Source: a bacterium
Lineage (GTDB): Bacteria > Bacillota > Clostridia > Lachnospirales > Lachnospiraceae
NCBI GenBank assembly: GCA_030535455.1
Contig: JAUNJY010000005.1
Location: forward strand, 1 to 64,000
Reading direction: 5' to 3'
DNA length: 64,000 nucleotides
The position numbers and the translations under genes are program-made. Each line of letters starts with the position of its first letter. The first letter of the stretch is position 1. The notes below the pieces were generated by a model. The model had not been told where the DNA came from. It made no database searches and saw nothing but the letters and a program-made list of their open reading frames with translations. Below are positions 25,516 to 34,599 of this stretch, piece by piece.

Positions 25516-26985
25516 TTATTTCTTATTTTCAACCACTGGCTCGCAAGTAATGTGGACACCAAGTTTCTTAAATACATCAGTATCAATAGAACCTAATAAT
25601 ACGGAAGAGTGAGCTTCACATCCTCTTAATTTAGGTAATTGTTCTAATGCAAGTCTAGCATTCTCATCTGTAGCAGCACTTGCAGATAATGCGATCAAGA
25701 TTTCATCTGTATGAAGTCTTGGGTTGATGCTTCCAAAATATTGTGTCTTAAGTGTTTGGATTGGCTCAATTGCATCCGGAGAAACAAGATGTAAGTCATG
25801 GTCAATTCCTGCTAACTCTTTTAATGCATTTAAGATCATTGCTGCAGAACCACCTAATAACGCACTTGTCTTACCTGTAATGATTTTACCGTCTGCAAGG
25901 CAGATTGCAACTGCTGGACCGTCTGTAGCATCACTTACTGCTAATGCTTCTTTGATTACTTTGCGATCATCAACTGTAATATTTGCCTGTTTCATCAATA
26001 ACTCTAATTTTAATACGATATCTTTTGATCCAAGACCTTTTTTAAGATCACCAAGTGCCTGGTAATAACGACGGATGATTTCCTGAGTTGATGCTTCAAT
26101 ACAAGCTTCATCATCAACGATACAGTAACCAGCCATATTTACTCCCATGTCTGTTGGAGACTTGTATGGACTTTCCCCATTGATCTGTTCAAACATAGCA
26201 TTTAATACAGGGAAGATTTCAATATCACGATTATAGTTTACTGTCGCTTTTCCATATGCTTCTAAATGGAATGGATCAATCATATTAAGATCGTTTAAGT
26301 CAGCTGTAGCAGCTTCATATGCAAGGTTAACTGGGTGTTTTAATGGTAAATTCCAGATTGGGAATGTTTCGAATTTGGCATATCCTGCTTTTAGACCACG
26401 TTTGTTTTCATGATAAAGCTGAGATAAACAAGTAGCCATCTTACCGCTTCCTGGGCCAGGAGCTGTTACTACGACTAATGGACGGCTTGTTTCAATATAA
26501 TCATTTTTTCCAAAACCATTTTCACTTAAGATATATGGTACGTTACTTGGGTATCCTTCAATTGGATAATGTAAATAAGATTTGATTCCTAAATGAGTTA
26601 ATCGTTCACGGAACTTATCTGCGGAAGGCTGTCCTGCATATTTTGTAATGACAACGCTTCCAACCATAAGGCCACGTCCTTCAAACATCTTAACTAAACG
26701 TAACACATCTAGATCGTATGTGATTCCTAAATCGCCACGCACCTTGTTCTGTTCAATTGAATCAGCACCAATTACAATTACGATTTCTGCTTGTTCTTTT
26801 AATTCTAAAAGCATTCTTAACTTGCTGTCTGGCTCAAAGCCTGGTAAAACGCGGGAAGCATGGAAATCATCAAATAACTTTCCACCAAACTCAAGATACA
26901 ATTTGTTGTCAAATTGTGAAATTCTTTCTCTGATATGTTCAGACTGCATTTTAAGATACTTCTCGTTATCAAATCCTATTCTCAC
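25516..26985 (-). CDS. DUF1846 (UPF0371) family protein
   Basis: A 489-residue cytoplasmic protein, the usual length for DUF1846. The start RIGFDNEKYLKMQSEHIRERI, the segment EIVIVIGADSIEQNKVRGDLGITYD and TAPGPGSGKMATCLSQLYHE (a P-loop-like glycine stretch near residue 175) are characteristic. The family is widespread in Firmicutes, has a Rossmann-like nucleotide-binding core and no firmly established reaction. The reading frame begins with GTG at 26985 behind GAGAGGTAATTAGTA. It is monocistronic, with a terminator after it and a long leader in front. Confident on family, not on function. Confidence 0.92.
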   Translation of the reverse strand: MRIGFDNEKYLKMQSEHIRERISQFDNKLYLEFGGKLFDDFHASRVLPGFEPDSKLRMLLELKEQAEIVIVIGADSIEQNKVRGDLGITYDLDVLRLVKMFEGRGLMVGSVVITKYAGQPSADKFRERLTHLGIKSYLHYPIEGYPSNVPYILSENGFGKNDYIETSRPLVVVTAPGPGSGKMATCLSQLYHENKRGLKAGYAKFETFPIWNLPLKHPVNLAYEAATADLNDLNMIDPFHLEAYGKATVNYNRDIEIFPVLNAMFEQINGESPYKSPTDMGVNMAGYCIVDDEACIEASTQEIIRRYYQALGDLKKGLGSKDIVLKLELLMKQANITVDDRKVIKEALAVSDATDGPAVAICLADGKIITGKTSALLGGSAAMILNALKELAGIDHDLHLVSPDAIEPIQTLKTQYFGSINPRLHTDEILIALSASAATDENARLALEQLPKLRGCEAHSSVLLGSIDTDVFKKLGVHITCEPVVENKK

Positions 26986-27244
26986 TACTAATTACCTCTC
27001 TCTAAGCTAAATTATTAATTCGTAAATTCTAAAACATCTCTTTAGTAAATAGTATGTACCTCAATTCATACATATATCGCCAAAACTTGTCTTAAAATTA
27101 AGTTTTTATTATACGTTACTTTCTTAAAAATATCTATTGTGTATAGTAGCGAATATTTCTTTTGAACCTTATAAGCTTTTGTGCAATGTCACCATCTTGT
27201 AAATATTTTCTAATTCAGTCGTATAAAAGGAATTTTCAACCAAC
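26986..27244 (-). other. Leader and promoter region of the DUF1846 gene
   Basis: No gene is visible on either strand. A TATAAT -10 candidate lies at 27118-27123 on the minus strand without a clear -35, giving a leader of about 125 nt. I see no recognisable riboswitch. Confidence 0.4.
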
Positions 27245-27286
27245 TAAAAAACGGTAGTTTAAGATTTTTCTCAAACTGCCGTTTCT
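27245..27286 (-). terminator. Intrinsic terminator
   Basis: AAACGGTAGTTT and AAACTGCCGTTT arms pair (one G-U) around AGA/TCT and are followed on the minus strand by TTTTTTAG. It lies directly after the AlaX stop codon. Confidence 0.85.
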
Positions 27287-27290
27287 CTAA

Positions 27291-28454
27291 CTATTTTAAA
27301 ACACTCATAATCTCGTCTTTTTTGGCCATAATGGAGCCTTGCACCATGGCTGGGCTTCCTCCGCCCCTTACTTCCCACTTCTCTTTTAGAAGGTTTAATG
27401 CCACTCTAGCATCAGCATTACCACTGCCAATGATAAATCGATACCCTTCCTCATCGGATCCGGTAAAGATTCCACTAATTCCAGCATGTCTTGTCACAAG
27501 GGTATTAACAGCATTTCGCATTACCTGTGCATCCAGGTCTGTTTCAAACAAATATGCATTTTCCTGTTCTGCCGGAATAGATGCCAGTTTCACTTCCATA
27601 TATTCATGTTTTGCATCAATAAGCTCAGTCTTTAACATTTGATTGGCATTCTTTACTTTGTCCACTGCTTCAATCAAAGTATCCTGATTTGCCGAGAAGG
27701 ACTTAGATAGTACGGTCACCACTTCTGTTTTCTTTCTAAAGTCTTCTAATGCACGAAATCCGCATAGTATACTAATACGAATTCCACCTTTGTAATTCTG
27801 CATGGAGACAATTTTAAGCATACCAATTTCTCCAGTTCTTTTTACATGAGGTGCACAACATGCGCAGACATCAACATTTGGAATGGTAATGATACGCACT
27901 TGTCCGTCAATTTCAATCTTACTTCTATAATCTAAGACTGCCAATTCTTCTTTGCTTGGGTAACTCACCTGTATTTCCAAATTACTAATAATTGCTTGAT
28001 TAGCAGCATATTCAATCTCTGCTGCTTCTTCTGGTGTAATCATTCCGTTAAAGTCCATGGTTACCACCTGGTCGCTTAGATGAAATCCCACATTGTCATA
28101 TCCAAATCTTGCATGCACCAATCCCGAAAAAATATGTTCCCCGGAATGCTGCTGCATATTATTAAAGCGGTGCTTCCAGTCTAAGACTCCCTGCACCATG
28201 CTTCCTGTTTCTAATTCCCCATCTAAGGTGTGGACGATGACACCATCTTTGATCTGCACATCGAGTACTTGTCTTCCTCCAAGAGTCCCTTTATCTGGTG
28301 TCTGTCCACCTTCCTCTGGAAAGAATATGGTTTTATCTAGCACGACCTGATATCGTTTCAGTTCATCCACTGTGATCGGATTACATGATACAACCGTTGC
28401 ATCTAATGAGGTTAGATAGGCATCTTGATCATATACTTTTTCTGTGAGTTTCAT
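27291..28454 (-). CDS. alaX: Alanyl-tRNA editing protein (AlaX type, with DHHA1 domain)
   Basis: A 387-residue free-standing trans-editing enzyme that removes wrongly attached amino acids (typically serine or glycine) from tRNA-Ala. It resembles the C-terminal half of AlaRS. The second-additional-domain zinc site is clear: HSGEHIFSG (HxxxH, about residues 89-97) and CACCAPHVKRTGEIG (Cys and His, about 193-207). A DHHA1-like end carries RGGGSPAMVQGSI. FFPEEGGQTPDKGTL is the N-terminal beta-barrel signature. The ATG at 28454 is used because AAAGGAG lies 9 nt before it. It may share a transcript with the small membrane-protein gene that starts elsewhere, but its own terminator follows. Confidence 0.9.
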   Translation of the reverse strand: MKLTEKVYDQDAYLTSLDATVVSCNPITVDELKRYQVVLDKTIFFPEEGGQTPDKGTLGGRQVLDVQIKDGVIVHTLDGELETGSMVQGVLDWKHRFNNMQQHSGEHIFSGLVHARFGYDNVGFHLSDQVVTMDFNGMITPEEAAEIEYAANQAIISNLEIQVSYPSKEELAVLDYRSKIEIDGQVRIITIPNVDVCACCAPHVKRTGEIGMLKIVSMQNYKGGIRISILCGFRALEDFRKKTEVVTVLSKSFSANQDTLIEAVDKVKNANQMLKTELIDAKHEYMEVKLASIPAEQENAYLFETDLDAQVMRNAVNTLVTRHAGISGIFTGSDEEGYRFIIGSGNADARVALNLLKEKWEVRGGGSPAMVQGSIMAKKDEIMSVLK

Positions 28455-28525
28455 TTCTAGTTTCTCCTTTATTTCATTTTTATCTACTATTCTAACCATA
28501 TTTTATCTCAATTGACTTATTATGA

Positions 28526-28891
28526 CTAGCGTTTCTTTTCTATATATCTTCCAATCAGTAAGCCTATAAATATTCCAAGTACATAGATCTGCGAGGAGAT
28601 GTCAATTTCAAATCCTAGTTTCAACACAACGTTTACAATGGAAGCGGCCAGCATTCCGATTATGATTCCTTTGAATGGATAGGTATCTTTCCCCTCTTCC
28701 TTGTGTTTCTCCTTTTCACTTTGATCCAAGGTATCTTTGTCATTAATGGCTTCAATGTCGTCCTCGACCAGCTCAGGATTTGTCTCTTTCTTCTTTACTG
28801 ACTTAAAATCTGCCAATAGATATTGCAAGGATGCGATTATAATTGAAGTAGATAAAATGATCAGTATGATTCCCCAAAATAAATCTCTCAA
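28526..28891 (-). CDS. Small membrane protein, unknown function (TTG start)
   Basis: A 121-residue protein with one N-terminal hydrophobic helix (about residues 5-25), an acidic, lysine-rich loop, and two C-terminal helices (about 74-92 and 98-116). The start is TTG at 28891, supported by AGGAGGAAACAAA in front. It is last in a same-strand series after two ABC-2 permeases, 91 nt below the second, so it may be an accessory part of that exporter locus. No family recognised. Confidence 0.65.
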   Translation of the reverse strand: MRDLFWGIILIILSTSIIIASLQYLLADFKSVKKKETNPELVEDDIEAINDKDTLDQSEKEKHKEEGKDTYPFKGIIIGMLAASIVNVVLKLGFEIDISSQIYVLGIFIGLLIGRYIEKKR

Positions 28892-28982
28892 TTTGTTTCC
28901 TCCTGCCTGTTATAACATACCTTCATTATTGGATTTATTTTGCTTGTTGTCAATGCCTACCCCTTTACAAATGGCAAATCAC

Positions 28983-30230
28983 TTAAACCTGTCTTCTTTG
29001 TTCATGCCATCTTATAAATACAATGCAAAGCACACTTCCTACAATGATTACCAAATATGACATAATTGGAAGTCTAATCACAACAGGTCCAATTGTATAT
29101 CCAACATACATCTGGAACGTATTAAATGCTCCCATCAGTTGCGTTGGTTGCAATACTTTGATCTTATCTACAAGATGAAAGATTTGTGTTTCGTCTCCAA
29201 ATTGGAATTTATCATTGATCGTCAGGCCCGTCATCAAAAGATAGAGTGCCCCAAATCCTAGTGCAATTCTTCGTTTAAACAAGGAGGATAACACACAGAT
29301 TATCAGACTAAAGAAGATTGTCCCAAGAAAGCTCACGGTTAACTGCAACAAATAATATTGTAAATAAGTAACTCCGTATGGACATGGAAAAAAAGCATCA
29401 AGTACTGTACAATTTGCCCCTTCTAAGCCGAATTTGTAGGCTGTATATGCAATCACCATCAGTTGGAATACCGCCCACAACACAGTAGATACTAAAGTAA
29501 CATAAACTAGTTTTGCACGAATCAAACGCTTTCTACCATGCTTCGACGTCAGTAAATGCGCATCCATCCCATAGGTTTTCTCATTTCCAAAAATTCCGGA
29601 GAATATAACAACTAACAGTAATCCTAATGTAATTGGAAGCTTTCCATTAATAGAGACAAGCACGTCCCATCCAAAATGAAATCCACTTACAATTTCCTGA
29701 TCCTTCACATAGGTATCCATGCATTTTAAATAGTCTTCTAACTCTTTTCCTTTATAATTATGTAGAGGATCGTATTCTATTAGCATTCCTTTGGGATCTT
29801 TTGCTTTTTCAACGGAAGCTAACGCATCATAAAACAGGTCACGCTCTGTTGAGTTAAAAGCCTCTTCCGTCAAAATAAGATACTCATGGTCCCAATCATA
29901 AAGGATATCTTTCACCGTATACTCTATCCCCTCATACATTATGGTTCCATCAAGGTTTAATTCTGGTTTCAGATTGGCATCTACAAACTTCTTATAATTT
30001 TCAAAAAGCTGCTCCTTGAATGCTTCATTTACAACTCCTGCCTGCTCAGTTTTTAATTGCTCATAATAATCTTTATGAGTTATAATATACTCCATATTCT
30101 GTGGTGATGTATACACAATATTTGGAGATGTCATCGAAAATAAGTAAAACAGTAACGTAACTGCAGCAACAACGCCAATCAGCGGTTTGCCCGGCAGCTT
30201 CTTCCACTCGTATTTTATGTAGTCGATCAT
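28983..30230 (-). CDS. ABC-2-type transporter permease (second subunit)
   Basis: A 415-residue membrane protein. One N-terminal helix (about residues 17-35) is followed by a long extracytoplasmic loop of some 150 residues. Five to six helices make up the C-terminal half (ITLGLLLVVIFSGIFGNEKTYGMDAHLLTSKHGRKRLIRAKL is typical of ABC-2 permeases, where the NEKTYG segment contacts the ATPase). It overlaps the preceding permease gene by ATGA (30227-30230). With that gene and the ATPase it should form an exporter, perhaps for a peptide or lipid-targeting antibiotic; the substrate is unknown. Confidence 0.85.
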   Translation of the reverse strand: MIDYIKYEWKKLPGKPLIGVVAAVTLLFYLFSMTSPNIVYTSPQNMEYIITHKDYYEQLKTEQAGVVNEAFKEQLFENYKKFVDANLKPELNLDGTIMYEGIEYTVKDILYDWDHEYLILTEEAFNSTERDLFYDALASVEKAKDPKGMLIEYDPLHNYKGKELEDYLKCMDTYVKDQEIVSGFHFGWDVLVSINGKLPITLGLLLVVIFSGIFGNEKTYGMDAHLLTSKHGRKRLIRAKLVYVTLVSTVLWAVFQLMVIAYTAYKFGLEGANCTVLDAFFPCPYGVTYLQYYLLQLTVSFLGTIFFSLIICVLSSLFKRRIALGFGALYLLMTGLTINDKFQFGDETQIFHLVDKIKVLQPTQLMGAFNTFQMYVGYTIGPVVIRLPIMSYLVIIVGSVLCIVFIRWHEQRRQV

Positions 30231-31315
30231 AGTAACTCCCTTCGTTCTTTACGCCATGCAAGGCTTATGGTAGCAATACTTAAAGCTATAAGGATTCCTG
30301 CTGCAATAATCCAATTACTAAAGCAGATCCTTCCAATACTCGTCCGTTCATATGATATAAAGAAATATTCCGGTGTCAAAAACTTCGAGAACCAGTAATA
30401 GATTGATATATGAAATAACTTCAGTTTAAAGAACATAGGAACAAGTAAGAAGGTAACCATCACTACTCCAGACTGAATCATCGATTTACTATATCTTGCA
30501 ATGGTTGCAATGACAGCCGAGCATACAATGGATGCAAGAAAACTAAAGATGCAGACAATTACCGTATATTTTTTACTGTCCCACATATAAGGGCAAAAAT
30601 TTTCAAGGAAATCTTGAATACATGTGTTACCGCCTTCAAATCCTGTCCTGTTGTAGATTGTTACAAGCACCACCGCTAATAAAACAAGGTAAATAAATCC
30701 TCCTGATAAAATACAACAGTTAAACTTTCTGCGTGACAATTCCTTCTTTCCCTGTTTCATTGTCAGAATCATTTCTTTCATATCAGTTTCCTTTTCTCTT
30801 GTAAATACATCCACACATAGGAAAATCATCACAACAAGGAATACCCTTGCAAGAATTGTAATTGCATCTAAAAACATATAGTATCCCATCCCATAGCCAT
30901 ATACCAATTGATCTGAGTGCGCTTTCAGATTACTATAGGTAGACTCCACATCATCAAGCTGACCCGAATGTCCTTCCAACTTAAGCTGTGCTTGGAGCGT
31001 AGCAACCGTACGATCGACATTCTGATCAAATGACGTGAAATAATAGGCATTTCGAAGTACAACATAATCGAGATTCGTCTGTAGCTCTCGATCACTAATA
31101 CGGCTTCCATCTCCAATTACTTTATCGTACGTCTTAGTAACTTTTTCCTTCCATTCTTCATTCATTGTACCTTCATATGCATCCATTATGAATTTCGTTT
31201 CTTCATACAAGGCTGGTAGTGTACTCTCTGTATATGCATATAAGAACAAACAGGCTGCAAGTAATACAAGCAGTACTTCCCATCTTCCCCACATCTTTCT
31301 TAATTCGTATCTCAT
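30227..31315 (-). CDS. ABC-2-type transporter permease (first subunit)
   Basis: A 362-residue permease: N-terminal helix (about residues 12-30), a large extracytoplasmic loop, then about five helices from residue 155 on, with FTREKETDMKEMILTMKQGKKELSRRKF as the cytoplasmic coupling segment before helix 3. It is a distant relative of the next gene in layout, suggesting a heterodimeric membrane domain. The start is the ATG at 31315, immediately after the ATPase stop, and the end overlaps the next gene by 4 nt, so all three are translated together. Confidence 0.85.
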   Translation of the reverse strand: MRYELRKMWGRWEVLLVLLAACLFLYAYTESTLPALYEETKFIMDAYEGTMNEEWKEKVTKTYDKVIGDGSRISDRELQTNLDYVVLRNAYYFTSFDQNVDRTVATLQAQLKLEGHSGQLDDVESTYSNLKAHSDQLVYGYGMGYYMFLDAITILARVFLVVMIFLCVDVFTREKETDMKEMILTMKQGKKELSRRKFNCCILSGGFIYLVLLAVVLVTIYNRTGFEGGNTCIQDFLENFCPYMWDSKKYTVIVCIFSFLASIVCSAVIATIARYSKSMIQSGVVMVTFLLVPMFFKLKLFHISIYYWFSKFLTPEYFFISYERTSIGRICFSNWIIAAGILIALSIATISLAWRKERRELL

Positions 31316-32185
31316 TTACACGACTTCCTCTCCAAAGACTGATAGATATAAATCCTCCAGATTAGGAGCAATCAGTACAGCACCCTCACAAGGCATCGTA
31401 TCACTTATGATTCGAAGCTGCATTCCTGCTTCTACTGGAAGCATACCGGTAACGATATGATTGTTACGGTATACTTCCACCTGGTCCATTGGACAAGTGA
31501 TTGTATAAACTTTATCCTGAATCGACTCAAGGATTGTTTGATGTGTATCATTCAGAGCTACCTTGCCCTTCTTTAACATAATAATATTCGTTGCTACACT
31601 TTCCACATCCGACACAATATGAGTAGACAAAATTACAATTCGATCCTTAGAAAACTGAGCCAGTATATTACGGAAACGAATGCGCTCGGTAGGATCCAGT
31701 CCTGCGGTAGGCTCGTCTAAAATCAGTACTTTCGGATCATTTAAAAGTGCTTGCGCAATGCCAAGACGCTGCTTCATTCCCCCCGAAAAAGTCTTAATTT
31801 TATGATTTCTTTCCTCGGTAAGCGATACAAACTCCAATACTTCCTTGGTACGTTTTTTTGCCTCTTTCTTCTCCATTCCCTTAAGCTGCGCAAGATACAT
31901 CAAGTAATCTTTTGCCGTAAAGTTTGGATAATACCCAAGTTTCTGAGGCAAATAGCCAAGAATATTACGATAGTCCTCATCAAGGATATGAACGTCTTCC
32001 CCATCTAGCTTGACAATGCCCTCCGTCGGCTTTAAAATATCGCAAATAATACGGATTAATGTTGTCTTTCCGCTTCCATTCGGCCCAAGAAGCCCATAAA
32101 TCCCATTTTCAAATTCCAGATTAATTCCATCAATTGCATTCTTGTTTCCATAACTTTTAACTAAATCGATAACCGATAACTTCAT
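31316..32185 (-). CDS. ABC transporter ATP-binding protein (exporter type)
   Basis: A 289-residue ATPase of the CcmA/BcrA-like exporter group. Walker A is GPNGSGKTT, the Q-loop is LGYLPQKLGYYPNF, the signature is FSGGMKQRLGIAQAL and Walker B is VLILDEPTAGLDP, followed by the switch histidine in ILSTHIV. The C-terminal 70 residues are an accessory domain. The ATG at 32185 is preferred: GAGG lies 9 nt before it, and the gene overlaps the end of the preceding gene by 29 nt. It powers the two ABC-2 permeases downstream. Control is probably by the ECF sigma factor two genes upstream. Confidence 0.93.
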   Translation of the reverse strand: MKLSVIDLVKSYGNKNAIDGINLEFENGIYGLLGPNGSGKTTLIRIICDILKPTEGIVKLDGEDVHILDEDYRNILGYLPQKLGYYPNFTAKDYLMYLAQLKGMEKKEAKKRTKEVLEFVSLTEERNHKIKTFSGGMKQRLGIAQALLNDPKVLILDEPTAGLDPTERIRFRNILAQFSKDRIVILSTHIVSDVESVATNIIMLKKGKVALNDTHQTILESIQDKVYTITCPMDQVEVYRNNHIVTGMLPVEAGMQLRIISDTMPCEGAVLIAPNLEDLYLSVFGEEVV

Positions 32186-32897
32186 CCTCACAAACCTCAC
32201 TTATCATTTTTTTCATCAGTACAGCAAATACAACACAAACGGCAAGAAAACTTCCTGCTAGCGCCCATTTTGAATATTCCATAAAATACTTATACGCATA
32301 GAACATATCATTTACTAACAAGGTAATCACTAAAAACAGCATCAACAGGATCGAGTTTCTTTTAATGCGAGCAATCATACTCACAAGCAGCGTAACCGTT
32401 ATACTAATAAGAAACGGTAAATCCAAAAGGATCAATGTATACAAAAATGACTTTTTCCAAACAACTGATAATACTACTTCCACAGCTGCACTCATTCCGC
32501 CAACAATCATAAGAATGACAAGGACCTTTGCAAGAAATATCTTTGCATATCCATAGGTGCAGCTTCGCTCCAACTCTTCCATCTGATAGAAATTAATCTT
32601 AAACAACTCATAGGTAGCAGCTAATAATAGTGCAAGAAAGATACTCTGTGCGGCTAGAATCTGCTGCTTCCTGCCTACCTGCATTGCAATTGGGATATAG
32701 CTTAACACCAATACAACTGCAACTAGATATAGCCATTTGGATATGTAACTACACTGCAGCTTTATAAGTGGAACTATTCGCTTTCCTCTCTTTACATCGG
32801 GAAGGCTTTTAATACATAACTCCATCTTGCTTTCATCCATTGGAATCGGTATGTTCTTATGCTTCTGCAATTCGTTCTTTACATCCAACATTTTCAT
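32157..32897 (-). CDS. Polytopic membrane protein, possible anti-sigma factor
   Basis: A 246-residue protein: a cytoplasmic N-terminus of about 50 residues (KMLDVKNELQKHKNIPIPMDESKMELCIKSL), then six hydrophobic helices. It sits between an ECF sigma gene, which it overlaps by 41 nt, and an ABC exporter, and its hydrophilic N-terminus could hold the sigma factor at the membrane. That role is inferred from position only, since I see no zinc anti-sigma motif. The ATG at 32897 has AAGGGG 9 nt upstream; the one at 32906 touches the ribosome site. Confidence 0.75.
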   Translation of the reverse strand: MKMLDVKNELQKHKNIPIPMDESKMELCIKSLPDVKRGKRIVPLIKLQCSYISKWLYLVAVVLVLSYIPIAMQVGRKQQILAAQSIFLALLLAATYELFKINFYQMEELERSCTYGYAKIFLAKVLVILMIVGGMSAAVEVVLSVVWKKSFLYTLILLDLPFLISITVTLLVSMIARIKRNSILLMLFLVITLLVNDMFYAYKYFMEYSKWALAGSFLAVCVVFAVLMKKMISEVCEDEVIGYRFS

Positions 32898-33411
32898 ACT
32901 GCTCATCCCCTTCCATAATTACTTTACATTTTTTAAGACCCAATCGCACCCTTGTCTTCACCGTTGATACGGGAAGGTTCAGAATGGTAGCGATTGCATT
33001 ATATTTGAGTCCCTCATAATAATATAATTCAATACATTCCACCTGCTCCTTTGGGAGCTGCTTCAGTACACTTTCAATATACATTTTTTGATCTACTTCC
33101 TCGTATGGACTACAGGAGGGTTCCTCCACTACGCCTTCTTCCTTTCGATTACTACTCCAGCGATAGTAATCAATTACTACATTTCGAGCAATCGTATACA
33201 AAAATGTTGTAAACTTTGCTTCGATCTTATACTGCGGAAATGCTTTTGTTAATTTCAAAAAAGTTTCCTGTGTTAAATCCATCGCAATCTGCTCATTGGA
33301 AACTTTGCGATATATGTAACGGTAAATATCTTCATAGTATATCTTAACTAACTGTTCTAACGAGTTCCGGTTCCCGTTTTTCGCCTGCAGGGCTAACAAT
33401 AACACGTGCAT
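32857..33411 (-). CDS. ECF RNA polymerase sigma factor
   Basis: A 184-residue ECF sigma-70 factor. Region 2 is at about residues 18-85 (YYEDIYRYIYRKVSNEQIAMDLTQETFLKLTKAFPQY, FTTFLYTIARNVVIDYYR). Region 4 is at about 113-165 (LPKEQVECIELYYYEGLKYNAIATILNLPVSTVKTRVRLGLKKC). First gene of a five- or six-gene unit running into an ABC-2 exporter, so it probably controls that exporter in response to envelope stress. Start behind AAGGAGAAGTAAA. The upstream stretch 33412-33524 is AT-rich; I could not define an autoregulatory promoter with confidence. Confidence 0.94.
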   Translation of the reverse strand: MHVLLLALQAKNGNRNSLEQLVKIYYEDIYRYIYRKVSNEQIAMDLTQETFLKLTKAFPQYKIEAKFTTFLYTIARNVVIDYYRWSSNRKEEGVVEEPSCSPYEEVDQKMYIESVLKQLPKEQVECIELYYYEGLKYNAIATILNLPVSTVKTRVRLGLKKCKVIMEGDEQYENVGCKERIAEA

Positions 33412-33524
33412 TTTACTTCTCCTTATCCTTGCTGCTATCTATATAAACGTATCAAGTTGTAAAAAAGTTTTCTTTTCGAGTGATTTTTTTATTTTATCTT
33501 GTTTAGTGGGGAAAATGCAAACAA

Positions 33525-33566
33525 AAAAAGAAAAGGAGACCCGTTACGGAATCTCCTTTTCTTTTT
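33525..33566 (-). terminator. Strong intrinsic terminator of the sugar ABC operon
   Basis: A perfect 15-bp stem (33525-33539 with 33552-33566) contains a second inner stem CCGT/ACGG and is followed on the minus strand by TTTTTTTG. It overlaps the last codons of the final permease gene. Confidence 0.9.
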
Positions 33567-34599
33567 ATTCTATCTTCTTGATGTTCTTCTTTTTTGTATA
33601 TGCAATGATTGCCTGTAATACAATGAAGAAACATAACAAAGCAGATAACGTGATTCTTACCCACCAGCTGGATAATGTACCTTGTGTTGTAATCAAACTG
33701 GAAATGGTACCTTTGATCAGTACACCGAATAACGTACCAATAACGGTACCAACACCACCACTAAGTAATGTTCCGCCTATAACTGCGGCTGCAATGGCAT
33801 CCATCTCAAGTCCTTTTGCCTGCTCTACAAATCCGGCGCAGCTATTTAAGCAGAATAAGAATCCGCCAAGACCAGCTAAAAATCCATCTAATATATAGGC
33901 TTGCATCTTTGTGCGTTTCACGTTAAGTCCCATCATCAAAGCACTTTGCTGATTGCCACCGATGGCATACAGCGCACGGCCAAACTTACTGTATTTTAAG
34001 ACAACCGTTAATATGATGACCACGATAAGAGCTATGATTACGGTTGGATATATGTAAGCCGCCTGATAAGCCCCGTGCTTATTATAGGTACCAAATGGAA
34101 GATAAATCTTGCAGTTTGCCCAGCTTAAGAACACTTCATTTTTGATTGAAATCATTTCCGTACTGATGACTGCAGTTAACCCACGGCCAAAGAACAATCC
34201 TGCAAGAGAAACGATAAATGGCTGAATCTCAAGGTAAGATACCAAATATCCTTGTACGATACCAAATAAAATACCAATGCCAATGGAGATCAGGACTGCA
34301 GTATAAGCGCTCATGCCCTTCTTTTCCATAGCATATGCAGCAGACATACAAACAAGTGCAGTAACGGAACCAACGGAAATATCAATACCTCCGGTAATCA
34401 TTACAAGTGTCATGCCACATCCAATTACAATCAATCCTGCATTGGAAATAAACAGGTTTAAAAACATCTGAGGACTTGCAAATCCACGATCATTAAAGAT
34501 AATCATTCCTGCGATATACATCACGGCGAATAATGCAATGGTAACTAATAATAAAAAGGTACTGCTGTTTAAAGATTTTTTAGATTTGTTTTTATTCAT
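33565..34599 (-). CDS. yjfF: Sugar ABC transporter permease (YjfF-like)
   Basis: A 344-residue inner-membrane permease of the ribose/galactose (BPD_transp_2) family with about ten hydrophobic segments. GCGMTLVMITGGIDISVGSVTAL and GGTLLSGGVGTVIGTLFGVL are the family signatures, and the ALYAIGGNQQSALMMGLNVKRTKMQ loop couples to the ATPase. The order ATPase, permease, permease after a YtfQ-like binding protein matches the E. coli galactofuranose importer, in which this position is YjfF. It starts within the stop of the preceding permease gene (TAATG). Galactofuranose, arabinose or fructose are possible substrates; homologous systems in bifidobacteria import fructose. Confidence 0.88.
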   Translation of the reverse strand: MNKNKSKKSLNSSTFLLLVTIALFAVMYIAGMIIFNDRGFASPQMFLNLFISNAGLIVIGCGMTLVMITGGIDISVGSVTALVCMSAAYAMEKKGMSAYTAVLISIGIGILFGIVQGYLVSYLEIQPFIVSLAGLFFGRGLTAVISTEMISIKNEVFLSWANCKIYLPFGTYNKHGAYQAAYIYPTVIIALIVVIILTVVLKYSKFGRALYAIGGNQQSALMMGLNVKRTKMQAYILDGFLAGLGGFLFCLNSCAGFVEQAKGLEMDAIAAAVIGGTLLSGGVGTVIGTLFGVLIKGTISSLITTQGTLSSWWVRITLSALLCFFIVLQAIIAYTKKKNIKKIE

